A stretch of 64,000 bases of DNA from Cyclobacteriaceae bacterium (GTDB lineage Bacteria > Bacteroidota > Bacteroidia > Cytophagales > Cyclobacteriaceae), in assembly GCA_028285445.1 (NCBI GenBank), contig JANQPQ010000044.1, positions 62,001-126,000 of the forward strand, read 5' to 3'. The first letter of the stretch is position 1; each line of letters opens with the position of its first letter. Below are positions 26,690-36,280 of the stretch, in pieces. Below the pieces are notes generated by a model. It searched no databases, was not told where the DNA came from, and was given only the letters and a program-made list of their open reading frames with translations. The position numbers were made by a program, and so were the translations under genes.

Positions 26690-27532
26690 ATGGAAAGCAT
26701 AACAACACGTGGTATTGAGAAAAAAATTAAACTGAATGCATCCAAAACGGCCGTTTGGCAAGCCTTAACGAATGCCGAAGAATTGATGCGCTGGTTTCCT
26801 CACCTGGCCGAAGTTGATCCCGGCGCCGGAGGTAAGATTAAATTGCAATGGGGCGAAAATCACATCTGGGAGCTTCGCATCACTGCCTGGGAAGAGGAGA
26901 AATATCTAAGGCTCGAATACGAACAAGGTGCCGATTACAAGCAACTTGATGATCAGGAAAAGGCAAGCCTCTTTATAAATAGCAAGCTTAACCTGGCTGT
27001 GGACTATATATTGGAAGAAGATAATGACACCACAGTACTTAGGCTAGTCCATTATGGGTTCTCTTCAGAATCGGATTGGGACGATCTCTATGATGGTGTT
27101 AGTCGTGGTTGGAGTAGTGAGTTGCAAAACCTAAAGATCTACCTGGAAAACCACTACGGTAAAAACCGCAGTATGATTTACCTAGCAAGGGAGGCAAAAA
27201 TGTCGCAGGAAGATATTTGGTCCAAGCTAATGGGTCATGATGGCTTTCGACAAGGCGGCTCTACCGACGACCTTGTTGATAACCAAAGGTATAAGCTACA
27301 TGCGGCTGATGGCCAGGTATATGAAGGCACAGTTTACTTCTCTAATCCTCCTCTTGATTTTGTTGGCGTGGTTGAAAATTACAACAATGCCATGTTGCGC
27401 GTAAAATCAGACTTTTTCGGAAAGTGGCCAGAGGCCTTTGTGATCTTATGCAGTTATGGTATCTCTGAGGACGACACCAGGAGATTTGAGGAATTCTGGA
27501 GCACCCAATTAGAGAAACTTTTTCCCGCTTAA
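26690..27532 (+). CDS. SRPBCC/AHSA1-domain protein
   Basis: 280 aa, cytoplasmic. The N-terminal 150 residues match the Aha1-C/SRPBCC fold: KKIKLNASKTAVWQALTNAEELMRWF, then WELRITAWEEEKYLRLEYE and a final helix GWSSELQNLKIYLE. The C-terminal part (about 160-280) looks like a second, weaker START-like module (IWSKLMGHDGF). Ligand unknown. Co-transcribed with the ArsR-like gene upstream; the pair probably senses or handles a hydrophobic small molecule (inference). Confidence 0.85.
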   Translation: MESITTRGIEKKIKLNASKTAVWQALTNAEELMRWFPHLAEVDPGAGGKIKLQWGENHIWELRITAWEEEKYLRLEYEQGADYKQLDDQEKASLFINSKLNLAVDYILEEDNDTTVLRLVHYGFSSESDWDDLYDGVSRGWSSELQNLKIYLENHYGKNRSMIYLAREAKMSQEDIWSKLMGHDGFRQGGSTDDLVDNQRYKLHAADGQVYEGTVYFSNPPLDFVGVVENYNNAMLRVKSDFFGKWPEAFVILCSYGISEDDTRRFEEFWSTQLEKLFPA

Positions 27533-27573
27533 TCTGGGCACAAAGTGCAGGCTTAGCCTGTTGAAGAGAGTGG

Positions 27574-29091
27574 TTATTCAACTTGCAATACTACTCCTTC
27601 TCTCCTTTCATCAGGAATACCTCTAATATTGTTTCCATCTTTGACTATGGTGTGGACCCCACCGAAAAACATATCGGGCCTATCCCAACGGATAATGGCC
27701 TCAACGCCGGGTGGCTCGCTGGTCATTTCCTCGTACTGTGGCTCCACATTCAAAACGCCTTTCTCCCAATAAACCCGGGGTGCGGCAATGGCCTGTTCAG
27801 GGCTTAAATTGAAATCGATTAGGTAGCGCAGTACTTGCATAATTGAGAACGGAATACGGCCAGCCCCGCCGGTACCAAGGGCCGCCCATGGTTCCCCGCT
27901 TTCCTGGCAGAGAATTGTTGGTGACATTAGTGACGACACCCTTGTATTGGGTGCCCAGCTGTGGAATCCTTCTGGAAAAAGGGCTCCTTCCCCCAGCATA
28001 TTGTTCATCATTATATCTGTTCCAGGAATAATGAAACCCGCTCCCTGCCCATTGGTAGTTGTTATGGCCAGGGCATTACCGTGCTCGTCCATTATGCTGA
28101 AGTGAGTGGTGCTGCCATAGTTAGAAGAGCGCTCGTTGGACCCAGTTGTAATACCTTGTGCCAATGAATCCTGCCACTGCCTAAACCGGCTGCTATCGCT
28201 TCTAATTGCTTCAACTTCCATTAAGATACTTAGCAAGCCCAATAGGTCTTTCTGCGAAAAGTGCTCTGCCATAGTACTTTGGGCGCCGAGCATATCCAGG
28301 CTGAGGGCCATCAAAGCACCGCCAGCACTAGGCGGGGGATTTGTGAATATTTTACTACCATGATGGTGAATCAAAAGTGGTGCCCTGTGTTCTACCTTAT
28401 AATTTGTAAAGTCTTCCATAGTCAGGAAGCCTTGAGCCTCTGAAGCCTTTACAATGCTTTGTGCTACTTCTCCTTCATAATAGAATCGCCTACCCTCATG
28501 TAGCAACTCTTCCAGAAGATCGGCAAAATTCGGCATAAAGAAATTTTCACCTTTCTTTATAATTTTCTTCTCTCGGTAAAATATGGAAGCAGCCGCTGGG
28601 TCGGCAGCAATAATGGGCTCCAACAAGTTAAAATCATAGGCCTGGAAGTTATTTACCGGTATACCTTCCTTTGCCATTACCATGGCTGGTTCTACAAGTA
28701 TTCCCAGGGGAAGTGTGCCAAGATGCTTGTGTATTTCAAATACGCCCGCCATATTCCCCGGTACTGCCATTGAGCCCTTACCAATGTGGAATACCTCTGT
28801 TACGGCTCCAAAATGAATGTCAACCGGGTAAAAGTCAATTGAACCAATTTTGTCTTTGCTTTGTGGCGTTTGGCAGAAAAAGTCGAAAAGTAGTGGTTTG
28901 CCTGTTGCCGTAAGGGCAGTCATAAAACCTCCTCCTGCTGCTGAGCTCATGCAGGGTTCGGCAACAAACGAGGCCATCAGGGCTGCAACGGCGGCGTCAA
29001 AGGCATTCCCTCCAGCCTCTAACGCAATTTGCGCAGCCTCAGCTGTTTTTTCGTGGCCAGCTGCCACTACTCCTTTGGTTCGATTCATCAT
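27574..29091 (-). CDS. ggt: Gamma-glutamyltranspeptidase family protein
   Basis: Members hydrolyse or transfer gamma-glutamyl groups (glutathione) after self-cleavage. It has 505 aa. Large-subunit motifs: GGNAFDAAVAA and AAGGGFM; the processing site is GSTTHFS with Thr328 as the expected N-terminal nucleophile, followed by HGNALAITTTNGQGAG and the GTGGAGRIPFS oxyanion strand. Unlike periplasmic Ggt it has no signal peptide, so it may act in the cytoplasm or process another gamma-glutamyl or amide substrate. Divergent from the amidohydrolase gene; converges on the AHSA1 gene. Confidence 0.9.
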   Translation of the reverse strand: MMNRTKGVVAAGHEKTAEAAQIALEAGGNAFDAAVAALMASFVAEPCMSSAAGGGFMTALTATGKPLLFDFFCQTPQSKDKIGSIDFYPVDIHFGAVTEVFHIGKGSMAVPGNMAGVFEIHKHLGTLPLGILVEPAMVMAKEGIPVNNFQAYDFNLLEPIIAADPAAASIFYREKKIIKKGENFFMPNFADLLEELLHEGRRFYYEGEVAQSIVKASEAQGFLTMEDFTNYKVEHRAPLLIHHHGSKIFTNPPPSAGGALMALSLDMLGAQSTMAEHFSQKDLLGLLSILMEVEAIRSDSSRFRQWQDSLAQGITTGSNERSSNYGSTTHFSIMDEHGNALAITTTNGQGAGFIIPGTDIMMNNMLGEGALFPEGFHSWAPNTRVSSLMSPTILCQESGEPWAALGTGGAGRIPFSIMQVLRYLIDFNLSPEQAIAAPRVYWEKGVLNVEPQYEEMTSEPPGVEAIIRWDRPDMFFGGVHTIVKDGNNIRGIPDERREGVVLQVE

Positions 29092-29204
29092 GACTTAGAA
29101 GCCCGATTTACAGCTTTTATTGTAAAATCACCGGGAAAACAGAAATCACCTTAAATTAGTAGTAATTATTAAAGAATCAAGGATCGACCTTACCCGATAT
29201 TGGA

Positions 29205-30344
29205 ATGAAAAAGATTTACGTATTAATGCTTGTTGCAGCCCTTTTCTTCGGTTGCAATCCTGAGAAATCCATGGGGAAAGATGATATGCAGGCACAATCG
29301 GCCGAAGAGGAAGAGCCAAAGATGGATTTTGAGGAATATAACCCTCCCTCTACACTTGTGGTACCAGAAAATCCTATCAGGCGGGCCAAGTATCGCTTCC
29401 TCGATGTGCATAATCACCAATTTAGAATGCCTACCCAAAACATGGACACTACGGTGATGCATATGGATAGCTTAAATATGGCTGTGATGGTGAATCTTAG
29501 CGGAAGGGGGCGCGGCGATGACGAACATTTGATTAAGACGCTTGAGAAAGCCAATCAATATCCGGGGCGTTTCATAATATTTACCAATGTAGATTTCAAC
29601 AATATCGATGAGCCCGGCTGGTCGGAGAAGGCGGCCAAAACCTTAGAGGAAGATTTTAACCGTGGAGCTAAAGGACTGAAAATTTATAAGAGCCTTGGTT
29701 TACGATACAAAGACAAAGATGGCAATCGTGTTAAGGTTGACGACCCTCGAATTGATGCCGTATGGGCCAAATGTGGGGAGCTTGGAATACCTGTTTTAAT
29801 CCATACTGCAGATCCCAAATCTTTTTGGGACCCGCACGACGCGAATAACGAAAGATGGCTCGAACTCAAACTTCGGCCTGGCCGGAAAAGAGGAGCTGAT
29901 AACCCTGCCCCTTGGGAAGAACTAATTGCTGAACAGCATAACGTATTTCGGAAGCACCCAAATACCATTTTCATTAACGCTCACCTTGGATGGTATGCCA
30001 ACAACTTGGAGAAACTTGGTGAGCTGCTCGATACTTATCCCAACGTCTACAGTGAGATCGGGGCGGTAATTGCGGAACTTGGCAGGCAGCCAAAAGCCGC
30101 TAACGTGTTTTTTGATAAGTACCAAGACCGGATTTTATTTGGCAAAGATGCCTGGAACCCTTATGAATACCATACCTATTTCAGGGTTTTGGAAACAGAA
30201 GATGAGTATTTCCCTTACTATAAGAAATACCATGCCTATTGGAAAATGTATGGCTTAGGTCTTCCTGATGAAATTCTAAAGAAGCTGTATTACCAGAATG
30301 CATTGAAAATAATCCCGGGCGTCGACGCTTCTTTATTCGAATAG
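29205..30344 (+). CDS. Amidohydrolase-family (TIM-barrel) lipoprotein
   Basis: 379 aa. A lipoprotein signal ends at FFGC (Cys17), followed by an acidic linker. The metal-dependent hydrolase fold begins at FLDVHNHQF (His69, His71) with LIHTADP (third His), FINAHLGW (fourth His) and LFGKDAW (the catalytic Asp position). That set matches the amidohydrolase-2 family (ACMSD/LigW type). Substrate unknown. It is transcribed with the SDR gene 42 bases downstream; export to the periplasm sets it apart from cytoplasmic decarboxylases of the family. Confidence 0.88.
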   Translation: MKKIYVLMLVAALFFGCNPEKSMGKDDMQAQSAEEEEPKMDFEEYNPPSTLVVPENPIRRAKYRFLDVHNHQFRMPTQNMDTTVMHMDSLNMAVMVNLSGRGRGDDEHLIKTLEKANQYPGRFIIFTNVDFNNIDEPGWSEKAAKTLEEDFNRGAKGLKIYKSLGLRYKDKDGNRVKVDDPRIDAVWAKCGELGIPVLIHTADPKSFWDPHDANNERWLELKLRPGRKRGADNPAPWEELIAEQHNVFRKHPNTIFINAHLGWYANNLEKLGELLDTYPNVYSEIGAVIAELGRQPKAANVFFDKYQDRILFGKDAWNPYEYHTYFRVLETEDEYFPYYKKYHAYWKMYGLGLPDEILKKLYYQNALKIIPGVDASLFE

Positions 30345-30386
30345 TTTCTGAATTGAAGTGTCTCCGGAAAAAAGGCCAGCACAAGC

Positions 30387-31142
30387 ATGAACATCGATCT
30401 TAGCAATCAAAGGATACTGGTCACAGGATCATCAAGAGGTATTGGGAAAGCTATTTCAGAAGCACTTTTGGATGCCGGTGCTCAGGTTGGTTTACACTAC
30501 AACAGTACTCCGCAGGGCATTGAGCTATTGCTTGAAAAACATAGTGGTGCTAAGGGCATTAGGGCTAATCTGGGGGAGAGTAGTGAGGTGCTTCAATTAT
30601 TCAATGAGTTTACTTCACACTTTGGTGGTATTGATGTATTAGTCAATAATGCTGGCATTGCTATCCAATCTTCCATTAATGACGAAGACAATCAGTTCAT
30701 GCAAGATTGGAGGCAGACTATGGAAGTCAACCTGGGGGCGGTTGCTCTTTTAACCAAGAAGGCAATACAATCATTCGTAGAACAGGAAAGTGGCCGGGTT
30801 ATTAACATTAGTTCCAGGGCCGCTTTCCGCGGCGATACAGCCGAATACCTCGCCTACGCCGCATCAAAGGGTGGCATGGTGGCCTTTACCAGATCGATAG
30901 CCAGGGCTTATGGCAAGAATGGAATTACGGCATTCAACATTGCACCAGGTTTCACACGTACGGAAATGGCGCAGGATTTTATTGATGAATATGGTGAAGA
31001 ATACGCCACCAGCGACCTGGCACTAAACAAAATGACCGAACCGAAAGACATTGCCCCGCTAGTAGTTTTCTTGGCTAGCGGCCTGGCCGATCATGCTACA
31101 GGCTCTACCATTGACGTCAACGCCGGTAGCTATGTTCACTAG
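30387..31142 (+). CDS. SDR-family oxidoreductase (FabG-like)
   Basis: 251 aa. NAD(P)-binding TGSSRGIG (14-20), NNAG (87-90), Ser about 143 and the intact Tyr157-x-x-x-Lys161 active site, followed by PGFTRTEM and the C-terminal VNAGSY. It therefore has the complete catalytic set, in contrast with the SDR at 16508. It could be a 3-oxoacyl-ACP reductase or a sugar/alcohol dehydrogenase; the family does not decide. Follows the amidohydrolase lipoprotein gene. Confidence 0.9.
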   Translation: MNIDLSNQRILVTGSSRGIGKAISEALLDAGAQVGLHYNSTPQGIELLLEKHSGAKGIRANLGESSEVLQLFNEFTSHFGGIDVLVNNAGIAIQSSINDEDNQFMQDWRQTMEVNLGAVALLTKKAIQSFVEQESGRVINISSRAAFRGDTAEYLAYAASKGGMVAFTRSIARAYGKNGITAFNIAPGFTRTEMAQDFIDEYGEEYATSDLALNKMTEPKDIAPLVVFLASGLADHATGSTIDVNAGSYVH

Positions 31143-31245
31143 GGATGGTCATGAAGGCAGATAACCAAAGGGTATTGATCAGCCGCGAATCCTAAGTCAT
31201 TTTTTGTCCGTTTACATTCTCAATAATTCGGCATAAATTGGAGAT

Positions 31246-34200
31246 GTGAAGGAGTTCCACCCTATAGTAGCGAAATGGTTTAGTAATACACTTGGACAGC
31301 CGACAGATATTCAAGAGCAGGCTTGGCCTGAGATCAAGAAACGAAAGCACACATTAATAGCAGCACCAACGGGATCTGGTAAAACCTTGGCTGCTTTTTT
31401 CGCCATTATTGATGATTTGGTGAAGCAAGGACTTGAGGGCAAACTGATGGATAAAACTCAGGTGGTTTATGTATCCCCGCTAAAAGCCCTTAGCAATGAC
31501 ATTGAGCGAAACCTTCAGTTTCCTTTAAAAGGAATAAAGCAAGGTTTGGAAGATGCCGGCCTTGAGGACCTTCAGATAAAAGTTGGTCTTCGCACCGGAG
31601 ATACCACACCCAGCCAGCGTGCAGCGATGATCAAGAATCCGCCTCACATCCTGGTAAGTACACCTGAGTCTCTCTACCTGCTCCTAACCAGTGAAAGTGG
31701 TCGAAAGATGCTATCGGATGTCAAAACGATCATTGTTGACGAAATCCATGCACTTGTTGGGGACAAACGTGGTTCACACCTGGCGCTTTCTATGGAAAGA
31801 CTCAACCGGTTAACGTCTTACAATCTGGCTCGAATCGGGCTCTCGGCAACCCAGAAACCGATCGCCAGGGTAGCCAATTATCTTGTTGGTGCCGGCGGTA
31901 TGAAAGAAGGTGTAGCCAATTGTGAGATCGTAGATACTGGTCACAAACGAGAGTTGGTTTTGGATATTGAGGTCCCTCGCTCTCCACTAAATCCGGTGAT
32001 GGCCAATGAAGTGTGGGAAGAGGTGTATGACCGTTTAGAACAGTTGATTGGGCAACACAAAACCACGTTGATTTTTGTTAATACCAGGCGACTTGCTGAA
32101 CGTATGGCCCACAACCTAAGCAACAGGATAGGTGCCGAACACGCCACAGCCCACCACGGTAGCATGTCGAAAGAACATCGTTATGATGCTGAGCAAAGGT
32201 TGAAAAGTGGTCAGCTAAAAGTACTAGTTGCTACAGCTTCGTTGGAACTTGGCATTGATGTGGGTTCTATTGATTTAGTTTGCCAGATCGGATCTCCTGG
32301 GTCGATTGCTGCCTTTTTACAACGGGTGGGAAGATCGGGGCATAGCATTTACGGCACACCCAAGGGCATTATTTTTCCACTAAGCAGAGATGAATTGGTT
32401 GAGTGTGTGGCAATTGTTGACGCTATCAAAAGAGGGGAACTTGACGAAATCATAATGCCTGAAAAACCTCTTGATATTTTAGCACAGCAAGTAGTTGCTG
32501 AGCTGGCTGGTGAGGACTATCAGGAAGAGGAGCTCTACGAACTCTTCAAATCAGCCTACCCCTACCGTGATCTAAAAAGAAAAGAATTTGATGGGGTCAT
32601 TACTATGCTGGCTGATGGCTTTACCACCCGTCGAGGTAGAAAAGGAGCATACATCCACCATGATGTTGTAAATGCCCGTGTGCGAGCGCGAAAAAATGCC
32701 CGCATCACTGCGCTCATTTCCGGCGGCGCCATTCCCGATAACTTTGATTATGACGTTACCCTGGAGCCCACCAGTACTTTTATTGGGTCTCTAAATGAGG
32801 ATTTCGCAATTGAGAGCCTGCCTGGTGATGTTTTTCAACTTGGCAACAATTCTTACAGAATATTAAAAGTCGAAACCGGCAAAGTTAGAGTTGAGGATGC
32901 TGGTGGAGCACCCCCCTCAATTCCATTCTGGCTCGGTGAAGCTCCGGGAAGAACAAAGGAGCTTTCAGAAGCTGTTTCTCGCCTTCGCTCTGAAATCTCT
33001 TCACGGCTGGGAGATCTCGAGGAAATCAAGAAATTGGAAGAACTTGAGGAAGACGAAATACCTGATAACTCTTGGAAAGAGGATGCCATAAAATGGCTTC
33101 AAGATGGTCTGGGCCTCAATTTAGCTGTTTGTGACCAGTTGGTCACATACTTGGCTACAGCCAAGGCTGCATTAGGCGAAATGCCCACCAGGGATACCCT
33201 GGTGATGGAGAGGTTCTTTGATGAAGCAGGTGATATGCACCTTGTTATCCACTCTCCATTTGGCAGCCGGATGAACCGGGCCTGGGGCCTTTCACTACGC
33301 AAAAGGTTTTGCCGCAAGTTTAATTTCGAATTGCAAGCAGCGGCAACAGAGGATAATATCATTCTATCACTAGGTGCAACCCACAGTTTTCCAATAGATG
33401 AGGTCTACAACTACCTCAACCCTAAAACAGTCCGGGATGTACTGATACAAGCACTGCTTGATGCGCCCATGTTTGAAATCCGGTGGCGATGGAATGCGAG
33501 TAGGGCTTTGGCAATCTTAAGGAGGCAAGGCAGCAAGAAGGTGCCTCCGCAAATTCAAAGGTCGCAATCTGAAGATCTCATCGCCCTTGTCTTCCCAGAC
33601 CAGTTAGCTTGCCTGGAAAACATAGTGGGGGAAAGAGAAGTGCCAGACCACCCGCTGGTGCACCAAACCATTGATGATTGTCTTTATGAGGCCATGGACA
33701 TTGATGAGTTGGAAGGCATGTTGAAGGAAATCAAGGCTGGAAACAAGACCTTACTGGGCCGAGATCTTCGCGAGCCTTCGCCAATGGCACAGGAAATACT
33801 CAATGCCAAACCTTACGCATTCCTGGATCCCGCTCCGCTGGAAGAAAGAAGGACGAACGCGGTAAGAAGCAGGGGCTGGATGGACCCCGCTACCGCCCGG
33901 GAAATTGGTAGCCTTGATGCGGCTGCACTGGAAACGGTTAAGGCCGAGGCGTGGCCCATGGTACGCTCCGAAGACGAGCTGCACGATGCGTTGGTTTTGC
34001 TAGGATACATGACCGAAGAGGAAGGACGCTATGGTGATGGACTGGACAGTTGGGAAGGATTGCTGGATTCTCTAATAGCACAAAACCGAGCCACAAGATT
34101 AATAACCGCAAATGGGGCAGTATTATGGGTAGCGGCAGAAAGAGTTCCACTGCTTGAAGCCATCTATAGTAATCACAAATACGAGCCCAGCTTATCCCTT

Positions 34201-35643
34201 CCAGCAAAAATCAAGAATCAAGAATGGGAAGAAACTGATGCAATTAGAGAGACAATCCGAGGCAGACTTGAATCAGTGGGCCCCATACTTTCTAATAAAC
34301 TAGCCACTTCGGCGGATATTAAAATCACCAAGATTGAACAGGCCTTGATGGCTCTTGAGAATGACGGTTTCGTAATCAGGGGTCAGTTCTCCCCCGGAAT
34401 TGAAGAAACAGAATGGTGTGAAAGAAGACTACTGGCCAGAATTCATAGATATACTCTTCAGAAGTTAAGGAAAGAGATTGAGCCAGTTTCTGCTGCCGAC
34501 TTTATGCGCTTTCTTTTTGCGTGGCATGGTTTAGATACCGAGCACAGGCCTGAGGGGCCCGAAGCCCTGTCAAAAGTGTTGGAGCTTCTTGATGGCTACG
34601 AGGCGCCGGCGGCAGCATGGGAAAGCGATATATTACCGGCTCGAGTAAACGATTACGATTTCTTCTGGCTGGATGTACTCTGCCTGTCAGGCAAATTGGT
34701 TTGGGGAAGATTTAGGAATGAAGAAAATGGTAACGGGGGGAAATCTAGTAATCCGATAAAAACCAGCCCGGTATCAATAACAGCTCGTGAGCACATTTCA
34801 CTTTGGCGTTGCTTCTTAAAAGAAGGTAGTGACAACCTTTCCAACAATGCGCAGACCATTTTCGATTTGCTTACTAAGGAAGGAGCATCTTTTTACGATG
34901 ATATCTTGAAGAAAAGTGAATTGATGCCTGGCCAACTTGATGAAGCCATGGCTGAACTTGTTAGCAACGGTAGGTTAACATCCGATAGTTACACTGGACT
35001 AAGGGCCTTGTTGGTGCCGTTGAAATATAAATCCGAAACTTCTCGCCGGCGGAAAAAGGTGGTCTTCACAATGGATCAGGCAGGCCGTTGGTCCTTGATC
35101 GATTCTTATTTAGAGGACCTCCCCAAAGACGATGACCGTATTGCAAAGCAGAAAGATCTGGAAAAAGTAGCACGTATCTTTCTTAGGAGATATGGCGTAG
35201 TTTGCCGAAAGTTGATTGACAAGGAAGCATTTGCTCCCCCATGGAGAGACCTGGTTCGCGTTTATAGAACATTGGAAGCCAGGGGCGAAATAAGAGGTGG
35301 AAGATTTATTGACGGACTGTGGGGAGAACAGTTTGCCTTGCCCGAAGCCATTACTTTGTTAAGAAAAATCAGGAAAGAAAGCAAAACCAATAAATTGGTT
35401 GCCATCAGTGCAACCGATCCACTGAATCTTACTGGCTACATCACCCCAGGTGGTAGGGTCCCTGCCCATCTTAATAACCGTATTTTGTATAGAGATGGTA
35501 TTCCTGTCGCCTTTCGGGAGGGCAAAGAAGTAAAATATGCTGAGAGCTTCGACCCGAAAGAGAAATGGAAATTACATACGGAGCTGATCCAAAGAAAAAT
35601 TCCGCCTAAAGTAAAGGCATACTTGGGGCGTGGAATTTATTGA
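31246..35643 (+). CDS. lhr: Lhr-family DEAD/DEAH-box DNA helicase
   Basis: 1465 aa, the size of full-length (long) Lhr. ATP-dependent 3'-5' helicase linked to DNA repair. Core: Q-motif-like PTDIQEQAWP, Walker A PTGSGKT (41-47), DEIH box (165-168), GLSATQKP, and motif VI QRVGRSGHS; then a winged helix and the Lhr-specific domain. The C-terminal half (about 880-1465) has the winged-helix/DUF-like extension seen in long Lhr. The start is a GTG (31246); no ATG fits. No repair nuclease or ligase gene adjoins it. Confidence 0.96.
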   Translation: MKEFHPIVAKWFSNTLGQPTDIQEQAWPEIKKRKHTLIAAPTGSGKTLAAFFAIIDDLVKQGLEGKLMDKTQVVYVSPLKALSNDIERNLQFPLKGIKQGLEDAGLEDLQIKVGLRTGDTTPSQRAAMIKNPPHILVSTPESLYLLLTSESGRKMLSDVKTIIVDEIHALVGDKRGSHLALSMERLNRLTSYNLARIGLSATQKPIARVANYLVGAGGMKEGVANCEIVDTGHKRELVLDIEVPRSPLNPVMANEVWEEVYDRLEQLIGQHKTTLIFVNTRRLAERMAHNLSNRIGAEHATAHHGSMSKEHRYDAEQRLKSGQLKVLVATASLELGIDVGSIDLVCQIGSPGSIAAFLQRVGRSGHSIYGTPKGIIFPLSRDELVECVAIVDAIKRGELDEIIMPEKPLDILAQQVVAELAGEDYQEEELYELFKSAYPYRDLKRKEFDGVITMLADGFTTRRGRKGAYIHHDVVNARVRARKNARITALISGGAIPDNFDYDVTLEPTSTFIGSLNEDFAIESLPGDVFQLGNNSYRILKVETGKVRVEDAGGAPPSIPFWLGEAPGRTKELSEAVSRLRSEISSRLGDLEEIKKLEELEEDEIPDNSWKEDAIKWLQDGLGLNLAVCDQLVTYLATAKAALGEMPTRDTLVMERFFDEAGDMHLVIHSPFGSRMNRAWGLSLRKRFCRKFNFELQAAATEDNIILSLGATHSFPIDEVYNYLNPKTVRDVLIQALLDAPMFEIRWRWNASRALAILRRQGSKKVPPQIQRSQSEDLIALVFPDQLACLENIVGEREVPDHPLVHQTIDDCLYEAMDIDELEGMLKEIKAGNKTLLGRDLREPSPMAQEILNAKPYAFLDPAPLEERRTNAVRSRGWMDPATAREIGSLDAAALETVKAEAWPMVRSEDELHDALVLLGYMTEEEGRYGDGLDSWEGLLDSLIAQNRATRLITANGAVLWVAAERVPLLEAIYSNHKYEPSLSLPAKIKNQEWEETDAIRETIRGRLESVGPILSNKLATSADIKITKIEQALMALENDGFVIRGQFSPGIEETEWCERRLLARIHRYTLQKLRKEIEPVSAADFMRFLFAWHGLDTEHRPEGPEALSKVLELLDGYEAPAAAWESDILPARVNDYDFFWLDVLCLSGKLVWGRFRNEENGNGGKSSNPIKTSPVSITAREHISLWRCFLKEGSDNLSNNAQTIFDLLTKEGASFYDDILKKSELMPGQLDEAMAELVSNGRLTSDSYTGLRALLVPLKYKSETSRRRKKVVFTMDQAGRWSLIDSYLEDLPKDDDRIAKQKDLEKVARIFLRRYGVVCRKLIDKEAFAPPWRDLVRVYRTLEARGEIRGGRFIDGLWGEQFALPEAITLLRKIRKESKTNKLVAISATDPLNLTGYITPGGRVPAHLNNRILYRDGIPVAFREGKEVKYAESFDPKEKWKLHTELIQRKIPPKVKAYLGRGIY

Positions 35644-35680
35644 TCTTCTAGTTCTAATTGATTCGATAGGTACCCGACAG

Positions 35681-36280
35681 TTAATTCCCCTCGGCTATCT
35701 CCTCCATCGAAGTTAACCTCACTTCCCAGATCACTTTTTCTTCATCCCCAAATAACTTAGCCTGACGTGAAAGGTTAAAACCTTGGCTATAGGAAATACC
35801 ATTGCGCTCATTACCCAGGGTCACGGTTAAAAGTCCACTGTAGATTTGCAGCGATTGTGCTGTCAGCGGTTCCTTTACTAACACCTTCACCACATCTCTC
35901 TGAAGAAGTCTGTCTTGATTCCGTATTTGCACTAAATAGTCTTCAATTGTTCCAGCGTTTGATACTAACCTATTCATTTTAGTTTTACCTCTACTCTCGA
36001 AAAGGGATAGTGAAAGTTCCAATGCCTGGTCACGGAAGGTAGCTTCATAGACTGTGTCCGTCATAATGGCAATGTACCCGTATAGTTCTTCAACTTTTTG
36101 AATGGCCTTGACTTCGAAGGCTCTAAGGGATTCCTCATCAATTTCCTGGGTAGTAAACTGCTCCTCCAATAAGGAGGTCTTTGCTGAAGGGTTAATATCC
36201 TCCAATGCTCTCTCTCTATTGTGAGTTGCACAGGCCGAGATTATTATCAATCCCCAAAAGAGAAATATTCCTTTAGTCAT
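35681..36280 (-). CDS. Lipoprotein of unknown function
   Basis: 199 aa. A leader ends at ISAC (Cys16), a good lipobox. The mature part is a helical N-terminal region (about 40-130, EESLRAFEVKAIQKVEELYGY) and a C-terminal beta-rich part. No recognisable domain. The start overlaps the end of the next upstream gene by 8 bases, so it is translated together with the membrane protein at 36273. It converges on the Lhr gene with a 37-base gap. Confidence 0.65.
   Translation of the reverse strand: MTKGIFLFWGLIIISACATHNRERALEDINPSAKTSLLEEQFTTQEIDEESLRAFEVKAIQKVEELYGYIAIMTDTVYEATFRDQALELSLSLFESRGKTKMNRLVSNAGTIEDYLVQIRNQDRLLQRDVVKVLVKEPLTAQSLQIYSGLLTVTLGNERNGISYSQGFNLSRQAKLFGDEEKVIWEVRLTSMEEIAEGN

Noticed and set aside
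27548-27560. Short hairpin CAGGC-TTA-GCCTG between AHSA1 and ggt
   Set aside because: A 5-bp stem with a 3-nt loop and no T-run is too weak to call a terminator.
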